Part shown: positions 18,956 to 29,200 of the stretch, piece by piece
How the letters are laid out: each line of letters begins with the position of its first letter
Numbering within the stretch: position 1 is the stretch's first letter
Origin: Segetibacter sp. 3557_3
GTDB taxonomy: Bacteria; Bacteroidota; Bacteroidia; Chitinophagales; Chitinophagaceae
Length of the DNA: 64,000 nt
Direction: 5' to 3'
NCBI RefSeq assembly: GCF_004354985.1
Contig: NZ_SMSK01000001.1
Location: forward strand, 310,001 to 374,000
Notes under the pieces: model-generated
What the model was told of the DNA's origin: nothing
The model's input: only the letters and a program-made list of their open reading frames with translations
Database searches by the model: none
Translations under genes and position numbers: made by a program

Positions 18956-19060
18956 GCAAAGCAAATGATGTCAATTAGCTCATCATTTAGTACCTAAATG
19001 AAACTTTTCGCCAAGCGACTTCTACACAAATAAATTCCGCTTCTTTGTGGAAGATCTTAA
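18956..19060 (+). pseudogene. Recombinase remnant B, right half
   Basis: GCAAAGCAAATGATGTCAAT through AAGCGACTTCTACACAAATA aligns with 10888-10990 of remnant A (for example CCAAGCGACCTCTGCACAAA). It continues the element interrupted after 17963. No open frame remains. Confidence 0.6.
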
Positions 19061-19843
19061 TTTGCCTGTTTAAGAATTGTTAGCACAGTTGCTGAGATTT
19101 TTTGTTTAAGGGAGAGCGAGCAGGCCCGAGAGACGCACTGAACAATCAGGAGATAAATCTATTTTAAGGCACCTAGAACTATTAACACGTCAATCAGCCG
19201 ACTTTCCGGTTGTAAAAGAACAAACCACAGATACTTTCACTTGTGCAGCACAGCTGTAATCGCAGCTGTGGTCGCGTTTATTGTAGCAGTAATTGAACTT
19301 TTCTATAAAATAAAAACTTACCATACGCAATCACACGAACACGTTTTGCCAGTATAGCTCACTAGAACAAAGTAAAGAGCTAAAACTTCTGGAAATATTA
19401 CTAGAGACCTGCTAGGGGCAACTTTATGCCATGAGACCGTATTAAGGATATTGTCTCGATTATTCTTTTTATCGTCGATAGAACCGATACACACCAGTTT
19501 ATTGTCGCAATAACGCGAGACACTATTCTTATCACTGTCTAAGTCTTACGAGTTGAAGCTCCCCTTAAAGTATATCATCGAAGGCTCGCTTTGCAAACAT
19601 TCTAAAAAACAAGCTGTTCAATTTAAAAAAGGTTTGATGAATGTAGACGAAGTGCCAAATATGTGCTCCACTAAACATACGGTTAATTCGAGGGCTTATC
19701 ATCAGGGGTATATACAAAGTGTCAAATAGATATCGATTTGCGAGCCATTTTCTGCCACCTTGTTACGCTTTTTCACCCCTTTGGGCTTAGATTTTGCTCA
19801 CGGCTGTCCCCACCTGGCTCGCATAAAAAGGAGCCATAAAAAT
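19061..19843. other. Intergenic region
   Basis: No supported gene. A hydrophobic frame around 19245-19310 (TAVIAAVVAFIVAVIELFYK) lacks a convincing start. The rest shows no recognisable structure. Confidence 0.35.
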
Positions 19844-20180
19844 GTAAAGCTCTACACCAAACCCTCCAGAGATAGCGCAAAATTCTGGTACGATTTCTAA
19901 TAAGGCAAGGGATCCGGCGAAAGTCGTGCAACCGTGATCTATACTTATGCACATCAAGGTACCCCAATCCGGAAGACCCACAACAAGGAAGCATTTGCTT
20001 TCCTGAAGACCAAACGGGCACAGGTGATCCTGGACCGCCAAGGCAGTAGGTTCAGGTTATATCCTGCAACATAAGCTCATGGCTAATTTCTTCGACTATT
20101 ATGAAAAGTATGTCAAGGAAAACCGGACCGCAGATAACCGGCACCCGAAAATAGTTTCATTGCTTTTAGAGCGTTGTTAA
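19844..20180 (+). pseudogene. Tyrosine recombinase remnant C (arm-binding and SAM-like region)
   Basis: Three pieces in order read like the N-terminal half of a Bacteroidota tyrosine recombinase. VKLYTKPSRDSAKFWYDF (from 19844) is the first strand of the arm-binding domain. IYTYAHQGTPIRKTHNKEAF continuing to AQVILDRQGSRFR (19935-20060) is its second part. NFFDYYEKYVKENRTADNRH (20085-20150) is the start of the SAM-like core-binding domain. Stops and frameshifts separate them, and the catalytic domain is absent. Confidence 0.7.
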
Positions 20181-20212
20181 GATGGATTTTGTTTCACCTA
20201 CAGCTTATCCCG

Positions 20213-23200
20213 TTATTGCTTGTAAATTTTTGTGGAAGTTGGTTTACCATTCAGGACCGTTTTTAGAATGTAGATACCAGAAGCAACGTTTGGTAAATCA
20301 TTCAAATAAACCGGTACATTGTTTCTCCTTCCTGATAAATTCTTCTGGTACAACAATTGTCCTTCAATAGTCAATAATTCCACCTTATCATCACTTTTAA
20401 CTGAACCGGCTGTATTAATTAAAAGGTTAATTGTTTTAGTAAATGGATTTGGATAAACCCTGAATTCCTGTTCATTCGAAACCTTCCCTAATGTTATCAT
20501 CACAACATTCGAATAAGTCCCTTTATCATCTGCATCTACCTGTTGAAGACGATAGTAAAGAACTTTTGCAGACTGAGCTAAAGCATCATTATCGGCAAAA
20601 CTATAATAGTTAATCCGGGTGCTGTTGCCTACCGCTTTCACGTTCCCAATTTTCTCAAATCGCACCCCGTCGATGGATCTTTCTATGATAAACAATTTAT
20701 TGTTCACTTCATTTGCAGTGATCCAGGTTAATATCACAGCCTGACGTATTTGTTCGCCTTTAAAGTGCATTAATGTGATAGGTAAGGGGCCACCGCTGCC
20801 AATATAGATGGTTGCTTCTGCTCCGGATTTCATTTGTTCCTGATTGCCTACATTATCAGTGGCTATAGTAAAGAAGCCATAAGTATTGCCCAAAGCGCCG
20901 CTGAACGTAATCGTTGTGTCTAGAATACCCTTCATATATTGAACGAAAGGACCCCCGTTCTCAGAAACATAAAGGGCATATTCCCGAATGTCGCTACCTC
21001 CCATATCATCCCTGCCACTCCAGGTCAGCGATACAGATGTACTGTCGGTTCTCGTTGGCAAAGGGTTCATCTTACTTACAGGTGGTAAAGCATCAATGGT
21101 GTTAAATATTCGTGGGGTCACAATTGGCGCGTTTATGTCAAACACGATATCGGCCAATGCATATACCGTATCTCCTGTGTTTACCGTAACTCTGGGTCTC
21201 ACCGTATAGCTTACAAAACCCTCACCACTTCCCTTGATGTCGTTGATAGCAAGGAAACCTTTTAAGGGGTCTACAGGAGGTAAACCAGTAGCGGGATCCA
21301 CGGTTTGCAGGATCCAGAATGCCTCATTTTTAGTGATATCGATGCCAGCAGTTACCTGTAAATCGTAACCGAGCGAGTCTGGTAAGTCCACAGTATGGAA
21401 GTAAGACGAGGTGTTTTCAGGAACAGTAAACGTGTAACTTCCAAAACCAAAGTCTTTTACTCTAAACGATAACGGATTCAGATTTGCGTCTAACACCTGC
21501 CTGATTTCAACCATTTGCGCTGGTGCAGTAGCGAAAGTTGAGTCATTCTCAAACCTGATGGTGTAAGGCATGATGCTGTTTGCTGCAACATACTTAGGTG
21601 CGGCATAACCTTGCGGACCTATGATATCGTTTGGATCGCATGATTTTACGACCTGGTTACACAGCCATTGCAATCCGCAATTGATGGGTGATGCCAAACC
21701 ACCTAGACTTATGTCTGGAACTCCTTTGCCATTTACACCAGGGATACATCCCATCAGGTCAACTCCGCCTGTATTGGCAGGATCATCTATTACCCCTTTT
21801 ATACTATTGATGCAGCTCGCAATTCCAAGACCACAAATTGCCCCTCCGATGATCGCACCTGGCACATTAGCCACCGCAGTATATCCGGCCCAGCAACCGG
21901 CACCTGTAAGAATGCAACCGGTGGTAGTAAACGTAACATTGCATATTATCTGCCCAAGATTGTCAGAGCCACATGGTACCGGACCGGGACCAGGGCCCGG
22001 AGCAGGTCCAGAACCCGAACCTGATCCTGAGCCCGACCCTGATCCCGAGCCTGAACCGGAACCGGAACCGCTGCCGGGGCCGGGGCCACTGCCAGGACCA
22101 GTACCCGGAGGCGTACCGGGAGGTGTCGCAGGTGGTGTGCCTGGAGGCGTTCCGGGGGGTGTTCCAGGAGGGGTACCTGGGGGTGGAGTTGGTGTATCCG
22201 GACCAGAAGGACCACTTGGACCGGGTGGCAGACCAGGACCGGGTGGGGGCCCGCCGGGTCCACCGGGACCACCGGGAGCACCTGGGCCTCCAGCACCTCC
22301 CGGGCCACCGGGAGCACCAGGACCTCCGGGGCCACCCGGAGAACCAGGCTGCCCCCATCCACCTGGTGCACCGGGTACACCAGGCTGGCCAGGGCCAGGT
22401 TTAAAGGACGTGAACGTAAGCAGAAGGGTATCAGTACCTTTCAACCTTAAACCAAACTTTCCTCCATAGGTATAATTGTATAACACAAACAGTGAAGTGT
22501 CGAGAGCAAATTTGGCTGCATCGAAGCCTGTTATCCCTCCTGCAGCTATTGCTATAGGCCAACTTGTATCCACTGCGGGATACCAGCCTGCCATGTAGCT
22601 ACCGTAGTTATTGTAATCGAGTGAGGCTACGACAATGGTAAACGGCGAATGGGGTGTAGCGGTTATATTCAAAGTTCCACTTGCCCGAATCAAGTCCCAG
22701 CCCGGATTACCCCCGGGCGTGCCGGCATACTGATTTATTTCCCATAACATGTATTGTGCGGGACCAAAAGTAACATTGGTCAAGTTAGCTGTACCAGGGC
22801 TGGCACCAGGGCTAAAGGTATAGCCAGATCTGCGCCTGGTGGTAGTGTCAATCGGTTCGGCTCCGGTGCATGTTGGGCAACCTACTATTTGTATCGCATT
22901 TACATCTTGCCTTGTAAATAAGTCTGCATCGTAATAAACGCCGAAAATTGAGTCAATAAATGCAATGCTATCTGCTGCAAGTGTACGCATTCCGGGGATG
23001 CCACTTACAGGCGCAAGGCCGCTTAACACTGACTGTCGTAAGTTTTCTGCTACCACAGCCTGCCTTTCGATGAAGTTGTTAGTAGAATATCCCTCTGCTC
23101 TTACCCTGACAGGGAAAGTGGCAGTAGTGAAATTACTTACAACAAGATTTATGGAGAATGTTTCACCCGGTGCCAGATGATGGGCGATAAACGGAATAAC

Positions 23201-26200
23201 TTTTCCATTACCTTCCAGGTAATAGTCTTCTATTCCAATTGCACTGTTTTGCGCGAGTTGCCTTCTGCTGCGAACTTTTCCCGTGGTTTTAAGCTGAACG
23301 ACCTCTGCGCTGGTTAGTATTGTTATATCTCCTTGTGCGATTGGTATATCTACATTGCCTTTATTTTGGAAGTAGAAGGTATAATGACCCTTACCGCCTA
23401 CTCTTAGAAGACTTGGGGCAACGGGGTTGTAATCCACGAGGAATCCGCTCGATGTTTCTACTACGAGTCCATTGTTCAGTTGCACCACTTCGTTATCCGG
23501 ATTCTTTGCATAAACCGTATAAGATCCAACCGGAACGTTTGTCAAGTCCCATGTCAAATCTGCCTTCATGCTGTTATACAACCTCTTTATAGTACCGGTA
23601 ACTGCACCAGTGTTTGTATTGAGGTAGAACTGTGTACCTGGCTTAAAGCCTGCACCCTTCACCAGGGTCGTCACCACACTTTTACCTACCGCGTGCGGCG
23701 CTACTGAAAGCACAGTAAACGGCAATGCCTCAGCCAGAATTTCAACCTGCTGCGGTGTACCAAACTGGGTTACAGTGCTAACCATGATGTAATAGAAGCC
23801 TTGTTGCGTTCCGGGCACCAGAACCTGTTGCTCAGTACTATTTGGCCGTTCAAATAAGTAGTCGAAGTCGTTCGGGGAAGGAACCCGGCCAAAGGCAACA
23901 TACATTTCGTTAGAGCCGTTTGGCTGGTTGCTCTTTAGATCGACAATGAGATCGAGGTTGGCACCTACTGCTACTTTGTAGTACAGATAGTTGCTGTTGG
24001 CCAGATTAGTAGTTTCAGTTACACCCAGTGTTAGTTGCTTAATAGATACGGCTAATGTATTGTTTGAAACTTTTGCGTTATCACTGTAATCCGTTTCTAT
24101 GATGCGCTGAAGCGTGTTGGTGCTGGCTATTCCGTAGTAATTTCCTTCCAGTACGCCAGGCATTTGGGCAGTGACACTATTACTAATTGAATCACCGGGA
24201 TTGATCAATATCTGTTGATCTTTATTGAAGATCAACTTGTCCACTGCTCCATTTAAAATGGTATCAACAGAAAGGTGTAATGCATCGCGTAGTTTACCGA
24301 CAGCCGGATTGGTACCCACGTTCTTTACAGTATAGTTTACGTTTACATCATCACCAAGCGTTACGCTGCCAGGAACATTCAGCGTGCTAACTAATAAATT
24401 AGCAGGTGCAGGAATACTAAGATTTATTACAGTTGTGCTGATGTTGTTATTTTCGGCACTTGCCTCGTACACCTTATTATTCTGATCGGTAACAGCAATA
24501 AAATAGTAGTTGCCCGACAAATAAGACGGCATGGTGACCGTTACAGTGCCGGTATAAGTTTCTCCGGCTGCGAGTGGTGCATTTCGGTTGAAGGCTGTTA
24601 ATGGGGTGGCATTCCTGGGGTCCGGGCTTGAACCTATAAAGAATTGTTCGGACCAAGCTCCGGGTCTTGTTGCACCAGCCCCCTGGTTTCGTATTGTGAA
24701 AGACACCGTCAACTGCTGGCCACTGATTAATGTGGCAGGGATAGTAAGACTCTGTACGATCAAATCGGGCACAGTCGTTTGTGTAATGTTGATCGCGAAC
24801 CGGGCGAGATTATTGGTGGTCGACGATTCGTTGGTGATCTTCCCATCAGCGTCGGCTCTTACCAGAATATAGTACAGGCCGTTATATGAGTTCGGTATTG
24901 CCAGCCTCGCACTCTCGTTATATGTACTGCCAGACTGCAGAACGGCAGTCTTTGTTCTACCTGTGAGCTGTATATCACCTGCATCTATTGTAGTATCTGC
25001 AGAAATAAATACTCTATCTGTCCATACCCTGGTATTCGTAGCTGCATTACCGCTGTTAACGACCGACCAATTGACGGTAACCGTATCACCAGATCCTGTT
25101 GAAGAGGGACCCGTAAAGGAAGTTATTGCCAGGTCAGCAGAGTTTGTACTTGGGGTAACAACAAACGGCAAAGGACGAGGCGACGTAGTGCCGTTGTTCT
25201 GCAACTGCCTTACATTGTTGTCTTCGTGTAAGTGCTCATAAACATCGTTAGTTAAATCGGTAGCTACGTACATATAAAACGAGCCGGTTACGCCGCGGGG
25301 TAATGTGATGGCAGCCTTACTGGTATAGGTCTCACTAGTGTCTAAAGCCTTGACATGGGTGATAGTTGCAAGTTCGCCCGCAGTCGCAATATTCCACACG
25401 GAGTCTTTTGACCAGTAAACTCTGTCCGTCCAGCTGCTACTTGTTTTTGCAGCACCCTGGTTCTTCACCACCCATGTTACATCAAAAGGTTTTTCAGCTT
25501 CTACTGTATCACTCACCTGTATTGATTCAACAATCAGATCAGGATAAGCAGAAAGGACTATGTTGATAGAGTTTGCGGAACGGCTGATATTGTTGTTATC
25601 AAAAGTGTATTCGAACACATTGTTCTCCGCATCCGTGTGTACATAAACATAGTACGTACCGGATAACCCGTCGGGTATCCTGAAGTTGATTGATGGAGCG
25701 TAAGCTGAATCTGCACTCAGCAAATTTCCATGGGTTTTAACAAACGTTCCGACCAGGATGCTTTGTGCGGCATTCCAGTTCTCGGAAGTTGAGAGGTATA
25801 CTTTGTCTTTCCATGTAGATTCAACGGGAGGATTAGCCCCACTATTCGTTACCCGCCAGGTAGTTGTTGTATTGCTGCCCGATAATGCGGTTGTAGGAGC
25901 ACTTATGTTGCTGACCACCAGGTCAGGGGGCGGGGTAAGTGTTATACTGATCACTGCACTACGCTGTAAATTGTTAATGTCGGTGAGTTCCGAAACGTGA
26001 TCATATCGATCTGTCAACACAAAGAGGAAATATCGGCCAACATAGGTATGAGGAATTTTGAGCGGTACAGCTCTGCTGTAGCTGCTATCCTTCAACAGAT
26101 AGTCGTTTACTGCATTCCACGATGCAGAATTCTCACACACCCGCGGTATGGCTGCTGCTGATCTAAATCCTATATATACATCGCTCAGCAAAGTAGACTT

Positions 26201-29200
26201 AGATAAACTGAAAACAGAGTCTTCGGAAATGTAAACTACGTCTCTCCAGTACCGCTCGGTAAGATCGCAGCGTGTCGGGTCAACACTACCGGTTGTAGTA
26301 CTGGAAACGGCAGGGTAGGAAGTGACAGCTCTGCCTGCGGCATCGACTTGTCCTACGTTTTTCACGGAGTAATTTAAAGTGATATTACTTCCACCGAAGG
26401 CCGATATTGGTGCACCCACTGAGCTTACTATAAGGTCAGCTTTAGGTGGAATGGATATGCTCAACATCGTTTCGCCCTGGTTGTGGGAATAGTTATTCTC
26501 TTCTGCCTGCTCCTGCAATTGCTCAAGTGCGTCTGTCTTCACCAGCACGTAGTAACTGCCAGCAATATTCTCAGGTAAAGCAAAGGATGCATTCTGAATA
26601 TAGCTTTGCCCGGGAGGTAAATAACTCAGGTTGTTTACGGTGCCTAGCTGTATGTCTACGGTTGTATTTAAGACGGTGTCAAGGGATAGATACACACCAT
26701 CTCTCCAGCTTTGCGAATTGGTGCTTCCCAAACCTGTATTCTTTACCTCCCAACTAACCGTTAATCGTTGACTAGCATACAGGAAATTAGGCGTTTGTAC
26801 CTTCTCAACAATCAAATCGGGCAGATTGCGTAAGGTAAATGTTTGAACCGGACCTTCTGTTTGCAAACATGAGTTTTTAGAGATGATCTGCCAGTTGTAT
26901 ACTATGCCATAAGTAAGGTTGCCATTGTAAGTCAGGTTGATGACCTTGATATTTGGAACGGTCGGAGTTGCGGGGCGAGTATTACCTGCCGGCCAGATGT
27001 ACAGATCGTAATCTGATGCATTTGTACCGGGCGCCCATGAAAAGTTTAGTGGTAAAAATGCATTGAGGACACCGTTCGAAGGAAGCATGTTGCTAACTGC
27101 AGTTGGTGTTGATGGAGAGATCACGTTGATGGTAACACTGTCGGTATACGTGCAGTTGAGTGCAGTAGTATAAGTAGCCCGATACTTTGCAGTATCGGTA
27201 GGTGATACAGTTATCGCATTAGTTGTTTGTCCGGTGGACCATTGAACGCCTGATGCATTGTTTACTGCCAGTTGTACCGCATCTCCTCGGCAAAGTGTAG
27301 AGGCTCCGGAAATCGAAATAGAAGGCCTCGGTTCAACCGTTATTGTAAGCGGACTGGAAGTGCTGGAGCAGTTGCCGGGATCGTTGTAAATAACCTGGTA
27401 AGTACCGGCCCGGGTCACTTGGATGCTTTGCGTTGTCTCACCGGTTGACCATCTTATGTTAGAAGCAATGTCAGAGGTTAATGTCACAGATGTGCCGGCA
27501 CATATTGTAGTTCTGTTGGCTGCAATTGTTGGAGTAGGGCAGATGAACCGATTACCAGCCGGTGCCTGAACAGTGGGCACTTTTGCTCCCCTGGCATCTA
27601 TCGATATCAACTCTGCATCGAGCAGGTTACCATTTCCTGCAGAGGAAGGCACATCATACACCAGCCAGAAATAGTTGGTGACGTTTCCTGCAAGTGCGAC
27701 CGAACTTGCAATCTGGAATGTACCGTTAGGAGCATTGAATGTGCCTGCAAGGGTGCTTGTTGAGAAGGTGCTGTTACCTCCAGTATAAAAGAGCTTAGCT
27801 CTTGTAATATCTGTCGCCGGGTTAATGGAACCATTTGTATTGAATGTAAATACAGGTTTGATAGGGCTGAACAAGCCTGTAGTAACAATTTCAATACCCA
27901 ATATCAAATTATTGGCAGTATTCTTTTGAATGCTGACGGTATTTGGCTGTGTAGCAGTGCCTGATACATACTCCATGTTCGCAGGCGCACCAGTGACCTG
28001 GAAAGTATGCGTAACCTGTGGTGCAGGATTATAGTTAGCATTGCCCGCCTGGTTCGCAATGATCGTTATACTGCCGGGCGCTGTAACGGTAAGTAAATCA
28101 TTACTGATCGTTGCAATGCCGGGAGGGTCGGTTTGAAGCGTGAAAACCACCTTTAATCCAGAGGTAGAACTTGCACGTATTGCAACAGGATCTGAGCCGG
28201 GAAATACGTTTGTTATTGCTTCGAGATTGATTACCTGGTTGGCCTTCTGTATTTCTAACGTGTCGGAAACAGTAGCCGTATAATTAGCCGTGTTTACAGT
28301 GGCAATTACTTCGTACCTGCCGGCATTTACCGGTGCAGACGTGTTGCCATTATAAGTGACACTTACCGGCAGCCCTGCTGGCTGGGTTTGTACCGACACC
28401 GTTCTAGCTGTACCCGTATAGGTTTGAATTAGGTTACCCAAGGTGATCGAAGCGTTAGCCTTGGTTACATTGAAGGTACGTTCTGCGGATGCACTATGAT
28501 ATACACTATCGCCGGACTGCTGAGCACGGACTCTTACAATACCTGCACCAGTAATGGTAAGTGTATCGTTTCTAACTGTAGCCGGTCCGCTGACAACACT
28601 AAAGGTTACCGGCAAGCCGGATGAAGCAGTTGCATTTAATTTTATCGGGGGATCATTGAAAGTTTTATCGGGTATTGAGTCGAAACTGATCGTTTGTACC
28701 TGTTTGTATAATTGGAATGAACTGGAGTCGATGCAAAACTTTTGAAGGTTAGATGCTGAACCTGTTGCAGCAGTAAAGCCCCAGTATACGCGAGGATTAC
28801 CGTTGAACATGTTTGCAATGATATCGTTGGTATAGGTGATCCTTTCAGTACTGTCGAAATAGACGATCAGGGTTTTTGCTGTAGCATTCCAAACCAACCT
28901 GGTGGTATGCCATTGACCATCTTCAATATTAACCCTTGTTGAATGCGCCTGTACGGGACCTGCCACTACCCCGGTGGTTAAAGGATCGCCATTTCGATGG
29001 ATAGCTATATGATCATACGAAGGTTCGCCGCTGTTCTGCCACGTGTCGTACTCAACTGCAATGGAGGGATTGATGCCCTGGTAACCCAGGCCAAAACCTT
29101 CGCTGCCTGAAGATGTGCTGGTTGGCTGAAGAACAAAGGCAATTCCATCAGCACCTCCGTCGTTATTTCCTAAGAACACCTTGAAATTGAAGTCGAAGTT

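Noticed and set aside
21621-22469. Collagen-like 282-codon frame on the plus strand
   Set aside because: It is the mirror of the Gly/Pro-coding repeats of the giant minus-strand gene. GC-rich short repeats stay open in several frames, and there is no start or signal context.
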